Below, in pieces: positions 1 to 12,147 of a stretch of 64,000 nucleotides of DNA; the first letter of the stretch is position 1, and every line of letters starts with the position of its first letter. The DNA is from Siphonodentalium dalli (lineage: Eukaryota; Mollusca; Scaphopoda; Gadilida; Siphonodentaliidae), in NCBI GenBank assembly GCA_032622095.1, contig CP136065.1, positions 36,926,732 to 36,990,731 on the forward strand. The letters run 5' to 3'. Below the pieces are notes generated by a model. It did no database searches. It was not told the DNA's origin and worked only from the letters and a program-made list of their open reading frames with translations. The translations under genes and the position numbers were made by a program.

Positions 1-1053
1 AACCAGTTGAAATGGATGGAAAAGGTAATAAACAGACCCAGTATCACAGGCTGATTTGGACAATATGTATAATTGAAAAGTGCTCATCACATGCAGTCCA
101 AAATCGCTGAATAATTCGATGTGGCTAATGTGTACTATGTGTTTTGGCACGAGAACATGGATCGAAACCCATTCTCTCATATGTGGCGATGTAGAACAAC
201 GAGATGGTGAAGGTCATAAATATGTTATCTATACCCAAGAACGTCAGGCCATGAGTCCACGACGCGCACAGTTGAAAATCCTAGAGATATTAGAAATTAG
301 AAACCAAGGGCATATGAGACCGATGACAATGTTAGGAATTCCATTATGTTGTACGAGCTTTTAGAAGCGGAACGTCCCATTTACGTGAAAGACGCGGACA
401 GCCCTTTCTTCCTAGCACTAAACCACCAAGGATGAGAAAATGGAAACTCCTGGTTTAAGGGAAATGCGCTCGGAATAAATGCAATATACAACATAATGAA
501 ATACATGTTGGAGGATGCAAACTTAAAGACTGACCAAAGACCCCCATACATTGTCCGGAAACTTTACACGACGAGGGCGTTCCACCTCAACATATCGTGC
601 CAATGTCTGGTCATCGGAACATTATCAGTCTATTGAACTATTCAAAATTAATCCGGACCAGAGCAGACAGATTTCGTCAATATAGTCTGCAGACAGTCAC
701 ACTGATTCGACTGACGTGCCTGCATGAGTCAGTCCAAAATGACAACATTTCACCGGCTCATTGCAGCGATTCAGAACCTCACAGCATCGATTCTGATTAA
801 AATCCAATAAAAGTTATTTAAGGTAGAAATGTGAATGTCCCTATCAACACTAACTTAAACACTAACACCAGCAGTTCCTCGGTCATTTCATTTCCATTTG
901 GCCTGTCAACAATGTTAGTGGGAACACATTCCATGCACCATAAATGTGTACCTCCAATCATCTCAAAGTCAACATGTCAACAACGAATTGAATGTGACAA
1001 GTCCGAAACAGTTCAAACGTATTCGGAGAATATATGACAGTGATGGTGACTAG
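1..1053 (+). pseudogene. Decayed DUF3504 (KIAA1958/QRICH1/ZMYM-like, Crypton-related) tyrosine recombinase
   Basis: Three reading frames in succession give recognisable pieces of the DUF3504 domain. About 80-330: SPKSLNNSMW, FGTRTWIETHSL, GDV and YTQERQ, matching the family's 'hSPxsLlnTmW..FGlRgr.EH..L.wGDV...yTeRqTK' stretch. About 349-510, one frame later: YELLEAERP, DADSPFFLALNHQG and ALGINAIYNIMKYM, interrupted by a TGA at 433-435. About 585-650, third frame: VPMSGHRNIISLLNYSKL, the conserved GHkN..SL..Y end of the recombinase fold. A plausible C-terminal tail (FKRIRRIYDSDGD) ends at the TAG at 1051-1053, after yet another frame change. Family knowledge: these are captured Crypton-type tyrosine recombinases lacking introns in the domain. 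At least three frameshifts plus a stop mean it is dead. The 5' part is cut by the window edge. Confidence 0.8.
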
Positions 1054-1766
1054 TGAGTTAATTTAGGAACTGAATCTTCAATGTTTCTTGCCAAAATCTT
1101 TGCAGGGTTGACCGCAAGTTTTTAATTCTCCAATTCCTAAACGGTTGGCGATTATCACAATTCGATAAGGGAACACTCGGACGTTCGTACTCAGAAGTCA
1201 TAAATTTTGTACCTCGTTTGCCTTCTTGGAGATAAGTTTTTCCCAGAGTACGTTATGCTTGTAATAGTTACGTTACTGACACGGTGTTGCCGTTTCGGAA
1301 TAGGTAAAATCGAAACGAGAATGATCATAAACTTCTCAAGTCATTTGCTTATCTGAAAATTTAAATTGTTTGTTATATCTTAATTTTATTATTATTAATA
1401 ATAATATTTTTTAACATTAAATGAAATTACAATGAAATGTCTGCGTCCATTTTTAAACAGTATCAAGTGGAACTATTTTGTTCTGCGGACAGGTCAGGAA
1501 TTTGGGTCAACCAGATCTTTCCCTTCGAGTATTGTGCAATGTTTTTTGTATTATTAAACGTGAAAATGCCACATAATTTAGCAACTTTGAGCATTATAAG
1601 GTGCATATAATAAAATAATACCAGCATCTTTTTGGTTTGAATACCTGAAACATCTCATTCGTTACTGGAAACCAATATCGAATTTTCACTCGGGACTTGA
1701 TTCCGCACCTTTCCAGACCTAATTATCGCATCCACATCGGGTGGTTATAGTGATTCTGTTCAACAC
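1054..1766. other. Unassigned AT-rich sequence
   Basis: No protein-like frame, tandem repeat or long inverted repeat is seen. It could hold the 3' flank of the recombinase relic. A short TTATTATTATTAATAATAATA tract-like run lies near 1386-1406. Confidence 0.5.
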
Positions 1767-2333
1767 CATTCAGTCTTACCCCTTACCGGACATTCATCAG
1801 TCTTACCCCTTACCGGACATTCATCAGTCTTACCCCTTACCGGATATTCAGTCTTACCCCTTACCGGACATTCAGTCTTACCCCTTACCGGACATTCATC
1901 AGTCTTACCCCTTAACGGACATTCAGTCTTACCCTTACCGACATTCAGTCTTACCCCTTACCGGACATTCAGTCTTACCCTTACCGACATTCAGTCTAAC
2001 CCCTTACCGGACATTCAGTCTTACCCTTACCGACATTCAGTCTTACCCCTTACCGGACATTCAGTCTTACCCCTTACCGGACGTTCATCAGTCTTACCCC
2101 TTACCGGACATTCAGTCTTACCCTTACCGACATTCAGTCTTACCCCTTACCGGACATTCAGTCTTACCCCTTACCGGACATTCATCAGTCTTACCCCTTA
2201 CCGGACATTCAGTCTTACCCCTTACCGACATTCAGTTTTACTCCTTACCGGACATTCAGTCTTACCCCTTACCGGACATTCAGTCTTACCCCTTACCGGA
2301 CATTCATCAGTCTTACCCCTTACCGGACATTCA
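1767..2333. repeat. 24/27-bp minisatellite
   Basis: About 23 head-to-tail units of CATTCAGTCTTACCCCTTACCGGA type. Length variants are visible: 27-bp units carry an extra TCA (CATTCATCAG), and shorter units lack bases in the CCCC and CGG runs. Because most units are a multiple of three, a proline/tyrosine-rich frame stays open through the array; I regard it as non-coding. Confidence 0.95.
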
Positions 2334-4322
2334 TGTAGTGGTTGCTACCGTCGTCTTCCGTTTGTCACGAAATTGATAGAAATCTTTACATAAATCTTGT
2401 CTACGTCATCTGCTTACGTTGTTCCATCGAATGTTCTTTTATTTGTGTCCATCAAGAAAATCAGTTCCTTCAGTTCTGTAGTAATATAAAGACTTAAAAT
2501 GACTTTAGTGACATATTCCACGTAGTTGTTTGTTATTGATTGCGTTATCACCATTTGATCAGTCTCACATGTCTTTCAATGTGCAAAATGGCAAAAGTCG
2601 GTGATATGTAGACACTATACACCATATGTTTTTCAGTCTGCAGGGAAACGACATTCAGTCATTCACAAGTGACAAATTGTTGCTTTTCTTTAGTTTTCCG
2701 TGTTAATATTCGGAAATAATTACATTTAAAATGGTTGGGTGTCCCAAAAAAAGCGTTCCATTCTTCGTTAATTTATCTGAATGGCGTGTGTGTCAATACA
2801 TTTGTTATAAACAAGAATTACCCCGCGCATATAGAATACTAACTGAAATAAATACAAATACATCAGATTAATATTTAGAAGTATCTTGAACAATTTATCT
2901 TACATAACAAATTGATTATGTTTTTCATATAAGTGCCACAGTCTATTACATTGATGGCATCCGCCCCGCCCAGTGTCAGGAATTAAGAGGCACATATGAT
3001 CATTCATTCAAAATAGCCATCTTGCAATTATCGCCGTGGTGCACTGATTTGGGTCAATTTTAAACACACAATGAGTAATGTCTGTAATGTAAATACAAAA
3101 TTGCTGCATATTTAGTTCCATCAAACGTTAGTTAGTTAATTATGTGAACTTGAGACACTTGCACTAGGAGCAATGAGTTAAACCCACCACAACTCGTATT
3201 TTGAATGTGGTAGCCAAGTGATGAGCGCCATATACACTGCATGTTGCACCCACTGTATGTGTATGCTGCTTGAGATCTGCTTTGGTTGTGCATACAATAT
3301 TAGCAACCACCCCAGTGGGTGTTTATACCTAAATGCATGTGAATTATGACGTCATATAATTTTTCTATATTTCTATACCAAGAGTGAAAATAGCGTGTAT
3401 GCTTTCTTGTAAATTTCACACGTGACTTCCGGGAGGTTACTGCGCAGAATCCAGCAGAAACTGATCGAAGAATTACGTTTTCTTCACTTCAACTTCAACA
3501 CAATCGACTGTTAGTAACGGTGTTCTGAGTTAGGAGAGCAGCGTGCTCCGAAGACAACCGAGACGGAGGAATTTACATACAAGTACAACAACAACAACGA
3601 TTGCCGATGATCACTTTTTAATTGTCCTCACTGAGTCATTCAGAGACTCAATCAAATAATAGATTAATCGAGGATTAATCACAGCCTTTCTAGTCTGATA
3701 ACATGGCATTCGGTAAAATATTACTGTGGCACAGTTTGTGATTAGCCATCTCGATTGTAAACAAATCTTCTACTCGAAATTTGTAAATTAAAAAAACAAA
3801 TCAAATGTGCATGTGCGATAATCAATATCATCCATGACCCAACCCGGACACACATACCAAATCGCATTCACATCCACTGAGAAACAACGAAGAAGTGCGA
3901 CATTACACTTTTATTTAGAGCCGGCATCGGCGTCGACAAACACTTTATATACACCGATTTCTCCACTACAAGGTCAAGGCCCACATGGCACGAAATTGAA
4001 AAATCAACGTGTGATTTATCTGTGTTTCATGTAATTTGCAACAATGAATGTTGTTTTGAGGATTTTATGGATTATTGTGTACCACAGATACACGAAGACT
4101 AGGCAATTCAATGTTAAGTGTATTCAATTTCATGACATCATGTGTAAACTGTGTTTGTGACATGATTATTGCACTTTCACTTTCGACAGGAGCTTGGAGG
4201 CATTGTTGAATTTGTTCTCTAATCATCAAAGGTTGCACAGGTATTTGCTTATCATTAATTTAATCATTTGATTTAGGACTGAAAAAGAATTGTTTCTGTT
4301 TTCAAATTGAAAAGATCAATCG
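2334..4322. other. Unassigned region
   Basis: About 2 kb without a convincing gene. ATGACGTCAT at 3347-3356 is a CRE/ATF-like palindrome, with no neighbouring gene to attach it to. ACAACAACAACAACG at 3586-3600 is a short triplet run. Short open frames (for example 3834-4034) show no family resemblance. Confidence 0.5.
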
Positions 4323-4715
4323 TACTGCCCTGCTGTACAAAACAAGTGTCCATTGGCACCGCGGTATGTTTGGCGTTCGGCGGCGGTTTCAGAGTTTGTA
4401 ACTGCAGTTGAGCACCGCGGCCGAGCGGCAAGTACACCATGGCCGACCGTCAAGTACACATGTACACCATGGCCGAAAAGCAACTAAAATGGGGCCGAAT
4501 GGCATGTACACCGTGGTTAGATTTCTGGTTTATATTGTCTTTTTTCAGTTTAATGAATGCACACAGCGGCAACTACACCATGGTCGAATGGCAAATACAC
4601 CGCGGCCCAATTGTAGTTAGCTGGTGGAGCCGCTGTGAAGTTGCATTTCGGCCGCAGTGGCAATGCTAAGCGCACCGTGGTTAAGTGGACACTTGTTTTG
4701 CCCAGCAGGGTAGTA
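4323..4715. mobile_element. MITE with 30-bp terminal inverted repeats
   Basis: The left end (4323-4352, TACTGCCCTGCTG then CAAAACAAGTGTCCA) is the reverse complement of the right end (4686-4715) with about 27 of 30 matches. Between them the sequence is GC-richer than the flanks and contains repeated ACCATGGCCGA / CACCGCGG words spaced by tens of bases, a subterminal-repeat pattern. No transposase frame is present, so this is a non-autonomous DNA element of about 393 bp. The superfamily is not assigned; GTAC borders both ends. Confidence 0.75.
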
Positions 4716-5227
4716 CATGTGTATTCAGTTCAAATTCATACAGATATCTTTCAGACTTTCATGTTTACAAAATGTAGGCGCGCATAGTCCCGCTCGCTGG
4801 GTTTTGGCCAGCCGCGCGGTTTCTATCAAGATAAAATAAACAGCGGAAATACATTCATAAATGTTGCGTAAATTGAATTAGTTTACTCACGATGGATGTC
4901 CATTATTATGAAAGTTTCCTCAATAATATCCTAATAGTATACATGTAGAATAATGATCATATTAAGAATGCGTTATTTTCCGCAAAACACTTTGTGTGAG
5001 CGGAGCGTTTGTATATATACAGCATGTAAATAGTGAGCGATAAGCAAAACACCGTGGTGATTGATTAGGTTGAGAGTGATTCATGGTGACCCATTCAACA
5101 CCAAAATCGGAGATTTAGCTTATTAAATGGCTATACCGGTAATGCGGTATGTTGTAAATAAGTTCATGATTCCACTGAATTGTAGAGGCTATGAATCATT
5201 GCTGCCTTATCGTAGCGAAAATTTGAT
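4716..5227. other. Unassigned region
   Basis: No gene or repeat recognised. A short GC-rich patch (CGCTCGCTGGGTTTTGGCC, 4792-4810) stands out from the AT-rich background. Confidence 0.4.
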
Positions 5228-5490
5228 ATAACCCTTTCTTTACTAAATGGATTCTCCCACCAAGTAAAAAAGAATTTATTTGAATGATCTATTATTCATT
5301 CAGAGGGGTGTTCAGGAAATGCAAGCAGATGACAACAGACTAACAGATAATACATACATGTACATGTGTACTAGTAGAAGGATATCTATTAATTGGTTGG
5401 AAATGTTCAGAAAAGTTCAACGAACGACTTTATCTGAACACTTCCCACAACATCTACTTGTCAATAAGCATTTAGTAAATGAAGGGTTAA
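5228..5490. mobile_element. TTAA-type MITE, family F, copy 1
   Basis: Left end AACCCTTTCTTTACTAAATGG and right end CATTTAGTAAATGAAGGGTTAA are inverted copies. TTAA is intact on the right and mutated to ATAA on the left. The interior carries AATGTTCAGAAAAGTTCAA and TTTATCTGAACA, an internal foldback shared with the copy at 51559 and with the 42-49 kb tandem units. [TTAA]CCCTTT ends are typical of piggyBac-like non-autonomous elements. Confidence 0.7.
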
Positions 5491-5556
5491 TATATGATTC
5501 TCAATAGAACTAGAGGTGGGCGGTCCCCAAGTCTGAATTTAGTGTGGCTGACATTT

Positions 5557-5618
5557 GCGGAATGAGGTCCCCAGAGGGCTAGCATCACCAAATTCACCCT
5601 CTGGGAACCTCATTCAGC
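5557..5618. repeat. Short copy of the GCAGAATGAGG palindrome
   Basis: The hairpin arms (GCGGAATGAGGTCCCCAGAGG and its inverse) match the pair of palindromes at 32958-33153, and flanking 'CTGACATTTG' also matches. The central part is shorter here, so this looks like a deleted copy of that foldback element. Confidence 0.7.
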
Positions 5619-6044
5619 TTAGGCCTCTCTGTATGGGAGGCATTGGGTCAGATTCCACAGTTGAAGTTGGTGATGTTCAGCCATTAATTACTTTGATTAT
5701 GAGATTTAACTTGGATTAAATTAAATTTTAATTGGAAATACACATGATCAGTGTGTTGGTGAACTGCTTGGTGAACTTTCAAGCACCGTACATCTATAAA
5801 ATGGCTTTGTTGATGTCAAATGATCCAATATTCCCAATATTCAATAAATTGTGACCTACAAAACTTGAAAATATAAGGGTACATGTAACATAACTTGCTG
5901 AATGCTGATATAAGCCCAAGTTGCCAGGAAATGATATGGGGGCCATTGGTTCATTTCTTTCACCTTTCATATGCTTCAGAACAACCAAACAGCCCCCATT
6001 TTCGGTTTACTTTAAAAAGTACCCCCAATAGTCACAAGGGGGTA

Positions 6045-6061
6045 CCCCCCCCCCCCCCCCC
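6045..6061. repeat. Poly(C) run of 17
   Basis: Homopolymer C tract; a likely site of length error or slippage. Confidence 0.95.
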
Positions 6062-6113
6062 TTCACTCAAACCTATCACCTCTGTCCCCCAAAATGTCCC
6101 CAAATTAGCCTAA

Positions 6114-6437
6114 TCTAAAGGCGTGAAATAACGGTGGTATTTCTAACAAAATTTCATATACATGTATATGCAGTGGGGGTCTACTCGGTGTTGAGTGTTT
6201 TGCTTATCGCATACTCTTTACATACATGTAGATGTACTGTTTGTTTACATAAGATGACGTTTGCTTACATACAATGTAACACAAAGTACTAACATAACAA
6301 CATGCTGAAATTAATGTGATACATGTATTTATGATTGGTATAAGAACAAGGTTGTTTATACTATTAATTCTGTTTATGGCGGTTTTAACGGATGTTTTAA
6401 CAGCTATACCCAGCGCCAACACTTACCCAATCTTTAA
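6114..6437. mobile_element. Degenerate copy of the 'AGGYACG' TTAA MITE family
   Basis: Segments such as GGTATAAGAACAAGGTTGTTTATA and TTCTGTTTATGGCGGTTTT (about 6337-6385) align with the better copies at 12982 and 26799. The left edge CTAAAGGCGTG and right edge ...CAATCTTTAA fit decayed family ends. Confidence 0.5.
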
Positions 6438-6582
6438 AAAGATCCTCATGGACATATATCATAATTTTCTTCAACGTCTGGTGTGACAACCCGCTAATAC
6501 CTGTAGGGCTGTAGACCGTGTATCATAACCTAACAGCATGTATCGTAACTCCACCGCAGTGACCGTTTCCATACTGCTGTCA

Positions 6583-8103
6583 TTGCCAATTCATTAAAAG
6601 CGACACATCACATATTCATTATTAGCTCAACAACGTCCATGTGTGCGTGTGTGTGTCCGTCAACAATTTCCTTTGGCGCGGGCTACAGGTCGTACCTTTG
6701 GTCTGATCTTTATCAAATTTGTCATGAATGTTGACATTGACATGTACCGGTAGATGGGAACAGGTCATTTTGGGTCATTGGCCAAAAAACATGGCGACTG
6801 ACGGCCATCTTGGATTTCAAAATTAAATCGATAGGCGCGGTCTACATGTCTTACTGTTTGTCTGATCATCATGAAATTTATCATGGATGTTAACGAGTCA
6901 TTTTGTGGTTGTTCCACCAAAAAACATGGCTGCCAGCAGCCATCTTTGATTTTACTCTTTGCATGACTAAATCCTTTGGCGCGGGCTACAGGTCGTAGCT
7001 TTGGTAGGATCTTCATGAAATTTGTCATGGATGTTAACAATGACATGTAGATTGGAAATAATCCTTTTGGGGTCATTCGGCCAAAAAACATGGCCGCTGG
7101 CAGCCATCTTGGATTTCAAAATTAAATCGATTCGCGTGGTCTACAGGTCATACTGTTGTCTGATTATCATGAAATTTGTCATGGATGTTAATAATGACAG
7201 GCAAATGGGAACGAGCCATTTTGGGGTCGTTCGGCCAAAAAAACATGGCCGCCAACAGCCATCTTGGATTTTACTCTTTGCATGACTAAATCCTCTGGCG
7301 CGGGCTACAGGTCGTAGCTTTGGTCGGATCTTCATGAAATTTGTCATTGGTGTTAACAATGACATGTAGATGGGAACGAGCTGTTTTGTGGTCATTCGGC
7401 CAACATACATCTTGGATTTTACTCTTTGCTTGACTAAATCCTTCAGCACAGGCTCTAGGTTGTACATTTGGTCATATCATTATGATATTTGTCATCGCTA
7501 TTGACATGTAGATGACATGTAGATGTGAACGAGTCATTTTGGGGTAGTTTGACCAAAAAACATTGCCACCAGCAGCCATCTTTGCATGACTAAATCCTTT
7601 GGCACAGGCTACAGGTCCTTACTTTGGTCAGATCATTATGAAATTTGTCATGAATGTTGATGTTGACATGTGGATGGGAGTGAGTCATTTTGGGGTCATT
7701 TGGCCAGAAAACATGGCCGGCAGCGGTCATTTTGGATTTCAAAATTCAATCCATTAGCACGGGCCAGAGGTCGTATTTTTGTCTGATCATTATTAAATTT
7801 GTCATGGATGTTAAAATGGACATGTAGATGGGAAATGAGTAATTTTTGGGTTGTTCGACCAAAAACATTGCCGCCAGCAGCCATCTTGGATTATACTCTT
7901 TGCATGACTAAATTCTTTGTCAAGGGCTACAAGTCGAATCTTTGGTCCAATCATCATGAGATTTGTAATGGATGTTAACAATTACATGTAGATGGGAAAA
8001 GGTTCATTTTGAATTCAACCAAGAAACCTGGTCGCCAGCAGCCATCTTGTATTTTACTCTTTACATGACTAAATCCTTTGACACGGGCTACAGGTCGTAT
8101 CTT
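6583..8103. repeat. 1,521-bp tandem duplication, copy 1
   Basis: The sequence from TTGCCAATTCATTAAAAGCG onwards recurs at 8104 with an offset of exactly 1,521 bases and only scattered differences (for example near 7057, 7147, 7452 and 7735). Inside are about nine diverged ~165-bp units built on 'GACTAAATCC..GCGCGGGCTACAGGTCGTA...CATGAAATTTGTCATGGATG...CCAAAAAACATGGC...AGCCATCTTGGATTTTACTCTTTG'. Frames open on the minus strand reflect the 55-codon repeat period and show no known domain. Confidence 0.9.
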
Positions 8104-9624
8104 TTGCCAATTCATTAAAAGCGACACATCACATATTCATTATTAGCTCAACAACGTCCATGTGTGCGTGTGTGTGTCCGTCAACAATTTCCTTTGGCGC
8201 GGGCTACAGGTCGTACCTTTGGTCTGATCTTTATCAAATTTGTCATGAATGTTGACATTGACATGTACCGGTAGATGGGAACAGGTCATTTTGGGTCATT
8301 GGCCAAAAAACATGGCGACTGACGGCCATCTTGGATTTCAAAATTAAATCGATAGGCGCGGTCTACATGTCTTACTGTTTGTCTGATCATCATGAAATTT
8401 ATCATGGATGTTAACGAGTCATTTTGTGGTTGTTCCACCAAAAAACATGGCTGCCAGCAGCCATCTTTGATTTTACTCTTTGCATGACTAAATCCTTTGG
8501 CGCGGGCTACAGGTCGTAGCTTTGGTAGGATCTTCATGAAATTTGTCATGGATGTTAACAATGACATGTAGATTGGAAAGAATCCTTTTGGGGTCATTCG
8601 GCCAAAAAACATGGCCGCTGGCAGCCATCTTGGATTTCAAAATTAAATCGATTCGCGTGGTCTACAGGTATTACTGTTCGTCTGATTATCATGAAATTTG
8701 TCATGGATGTTAATAATGACAGGCAAATGGGAACGAGCCATTTTGGGGTCGTTCGGCCAAAAAAACATGGCCGCCAACAGCCATCTTGGATTTTACTCTT
8801 TGCATGACTAAATCCTCTGGCGCGGGCTACAGGTCGTAGCTTTGGTCGGATCTTCATGAAATTTGTCATTGGTGTTAACAATGACATGTAGATGGGAACG
8901 AGCTGTTTTGTGGTCATTCGGCCAACATACATCTTGGATTTTACTCTTTGCTTGACTAAATCCTTCAGCACAGGCTTTAGGTTGTACATTTGGTCATATC
9001 ATTATGATATTTGTCATCGCTATTGACATGTAGATGACATGTAGATGTGAACGAGTCATTTTGGGGTAGTTTGACCAAAAAACATTGCCACCAGCAGCCA
9101 TCTTTGCATGACTAAATCCTTTGGCACAGGCTACAGGTCCTTACTTTGGTCAGATCATTATGAAATTTGTCATGAATGTTGATGTTGACATGTGGATGGG
9201 AGTGAGTCATTTTGGGGTCATTTGGCCAGAAAACATGGCCGGCAGTGGTCATTTTGGATTTCAAAATTCAATCCATTAGCACGGGCCAGAGGTCGTATTT
9301 TTGTCTGATCATTATTAAATTTGTCATGGATGTTAAAATGGACATGTAGATGGGAAATGAGTAATTTTTGGGTTGTTCGACCAAAAACATTGCCGCCAGC
9401 AGCCATCTTGGATTATACTCTTTGCATGACTAAATTCTTTGTCAAGGGCTACAAGTCGAATCTTTGGTCCAATCATCATGAGATTTGTAATGGATGTTAA
9501 CAATTACATGTAGATGGGAAAAGGTTCATTTTGAATTCAACCAAGAAACCTGGTCGCCAGCAGCCATCTTGTATTTTACTCTTTACATGACTAAATCCTT
9601 TGACACGGGCTACAGGTCGTATCT
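8104..9624. repeat. 1,521-bp tandem duplication, copy 2
   Basis: Near-identical second copy of 6583-8103. The single-copy continuation of the ~165-bp repeat resumes after 9624 (GTCGGATCATCATG...) and fades by about 9760. The copy boundary falls in CTTTTGCC, where a repeat-internal sequence joins the 5' flank of copy 1, as expected for unequal crossing-over or replication slippage. Confidence 0.9.
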
Positions 9625-9769
9625 TTTGTCGGATCATCATGAAATTTGTGAAGGATGTTAACAATGACATGTAAATAGGAAGGAGTCTTTTTTGTGTCAT
9701 TTGGCAAAAAAACGATGGCTGTCGCGGCCATCTTGGATTTTAATCTTTGCATAACTAGGCCTTTCAACT

Positions 9770-10380
9770 TTGCACATTCCTAATCGCTCCATTAACTGTA
9801 ACACATGAAATTATTCCCTTTCCTCATTGAGCTACAGTGTCATTGACACTTTCATAATTACATTTCAGTCAATTCACATTTTCAGCTGCATATACATGTA
9901 TACCGGTATGTGAACCAATTTCATCATTACAGAAATTGCAAATTCATCGTTGATTCCATCATCTCAACATTTCATTAAAGTGAGACTTTATATTCACACA
10001 TCGATTCATTCAGGCAACATTTTTTTTCCATTTCTACACTGGTCATTGCATTGATCGTCTTCAATGTGAATAATCTATAATTATATATATATGTATATCA
10101 TTGTTAACTATTAAAGTGACATTTCTCTTCCTCCCAATCGATATTGCATTAAAATGACGCTTCATATTCATTACACTTCATTCAATAATTTCTGTTTCTA
10201 CATCACTTATTGCATTGATTGCCTTCAGGTAAGGTAAGCTATGTCCGACTCAAATATTAAAGTGACGCATCATATTCACTACACTTTATTCAATAATTTC
10301 TTTTTCTACATAGTTTACACGTATTGCATTGATTGCCTGCAGCTAAGGTAATCTATGTCCGACTCAAATGATACAAATAT
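9770..10380. repeat. Diverged ~120-bp direct repeats
   Basis: Three imperfect copies share 'ATTAAAGTGAC..TTCATATTCA..ACACTTCATTCAATAATTTC.TTTCTACA...TATTGCATTGATTGCCTKCAG'. They begin near 9975, 10150 and 10257. The last two also share GGTAA...CTATGTCCGACTCAAAT. Confidence 0.65.
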
Positions 10381-10453
10381 TAGAGGCATTCCATTTCCAT
10401 CCATTAATTCTAAGGAAACTTCTGCTGTGATATATATATATGAATATATACAT

Positions 10454-10978
10454 ACATGGGTACTACATGTGCTACACCACTCGGAGGAATGTCTGTGTCA
10501 TCACACTAAAATACCATGTTAGAACTTGAATTGATATATTCGTAATCGTATATAGTCACCAATAGCCGGGTTACTACCGTAGTACCTGACATTGCCTATC
10601 TAGTGAACTATTCAAACCCAACAGGCCTGGTTGATTTCACTGTGGGATGATGGTTCACTTCCATCCTCAAGCTACTTTTCTTTTCTGACGTGCAGGGGTA
10701 GATATGCTTGAGGCCCCACCACAGTTAAATTCGCACCAGGTTCTCAGCTATTATTATCTTATGTTCGAACTTTACTCATATGTTTGGACTGATCATAACC
10801 ATGATTTCAATGCTGGGTTTGAATAGTTCACTAGATGGGCAATGTCCGTTACTACGGTAGTAACCCGGCTATTGGTGACTATATACGATTACGAATATAT
10901 TAATCCAAGTTCTAGCATGGTATTTGTGTGACGACACAGACATTTCTCCGAGTGGTGTAACACATGCAGTACCCTGTA
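10454..10978. mobile_element. Foldback element, ~165-bp inverted arms
   Basis: The left arm (10454-10621) and right arm (10813-10978) are imperfect inverted copies: for example TAGTGAACTATTCAAACCCA pairs with TGGGTTTGAATAGTTCACTA, and GCTACACCACTCGG with CCGAGTGGTGTAAC. The ~190-bp loop has a second, weaker inverted pair (CCTGGT..GATTTCACTGTGG with CCACAGTTAAATTCGCACCAGG). There is no coding capacity, so it is a non-autonomous MITE/foldback element. Confidence 0.8.
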
Positions 10979-11692
10979 TGGTACATCATATAATTATTGT
11001 AACGTTGAACTTAATGATCAACTTGGTGGTTGCTCCATTACGTGTCACGTACGATCATATTACACTTGTTACATCTGAATCCGGACAGATTATTACTGCA
11101 TGCATATGTTCGTATGTGCATTCATAGCTCCTTATATAGATTATGCCACGAATCTCTAATCTAGCTGTATATGGTCAAAGCCTACACGGGCGTAGTTATA
11201 GTATAGATTCATGTCATGATCTGGACCGATGTACAATAAAAGCGAGAGTTAGAACAGATTGCAGAGTAAAACTCACCACGGACCTTTGCTGTCATGACTA
11301 GAGTAATCTTTCCTGGACCTGTCGGTTTGCTGCTGGCTTCGGTCGATATAAATTCCGACTGCTTTGGGACTTGTATTCGAGCTGAGTTTTGTGATTCGGC
11401 GAAAGTGCTATGATATCCAGAACTTCGCGGTCGGCTAACTCACTAAATATAACATTTCGTTTTTTCTGCCGTTCATACCTACCCAATTACATCAATAATC
11501 TACACGTAAATGTCATAATAGAATAGGCCCCAACACGAATTTATTATTGAAAGTTTATGTCTTGGTTGATCTTTGGTGCATACATCAAACTAAGTGTGCG
11601 CGGCCTTTCCTCCCACCCATAAAACCGACAACGTCGTGATATGCCAATATGACTGCCACGAGCAAAAAGTTACTATTGTAATTAATGTTTGC
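10979..11692. other. Unassigned region
   Basis: No gene recognised. A minus-strand frame at 11298-11486 (62 aa) has no family resemblance. The stretch near 11600-11645 weakly resembles 27640-27675 (CCCACCCATAAAACCG...CGTCG). Confidence 0.4.
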
Positions 11693-12147
11693 TTAAAGAT
11701 ACATAATCCGAATTAACGCTCCAAAATTACTATTTCTTTGGCTTCGGGGGTAACTAATATTTGATTCGAGTCGAGGGACCCACTCATCGAAGCTCAGAGT
11801 GATCAGATATCAATTTTGAAATTCATTATTTCTCTAAATGTGTACTTATTTGTAGCCCAGAAAAAAAGACGTCAAACCGACGGTCTCGGTGAAGATGTGT
11901 GACTCTAAAATCAAGTGGTAATACGGCCATATGTCGTGATAGTAAAGTGACAGATAACACGGCCATATTTCGTTGAACAACATGTTGACAAATAACACAT
12001 TTTGGGAAATTTTATACCATAGTTGACAGCGGTTATCATTTTTTTTTTGTGATTAATCGATTCTGATAACTAAATCGTATTTTGAAGAAATGTTGTTGCT
12101 GTTGTAACTTGATATGGGGACCGGCTGATCTGATTGAGTACCTTTAA
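11693..12147 (-). mobile_element. TTAA MITE, family G, copy 1
   Basis: Bounded by TTAA at 11693-11696 and 12144-12147, with inverted ends AGATACATAATCC and GATTGAGTACCT. Read on the minus strand, it aligns over its whole length with 57813-58359 (shared words include CCCCATATCAAGTTACAAC, TATGGTATAAAATTTCCCAAAA and TGATCACTCTGAGCTTCGAT). No transposase frame is present. TTAA duplication suggests piggyBac-type mobilisation. Confidence 0.8.

Noticed and set aside
1741-2376. 211-codon Pro/Tyr-rich frame
   Set aside because: Produced by the 24/27-bp minisatellite; no coding features outside the repeat.
3347-3356. CRE-like ATGACGTCAT as a promoter
   Set aside because: A single palindromic match with no gene downstream; expected by chance at this scale.
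6765-9700. Minus-strand frames of ~108-131 codons with repeated peptide
   Set aside because: The ~165-bp repeat equals 55 codons, so frames persist by periodicity; they are broken by stops and frameshifts between units and have no known domain.
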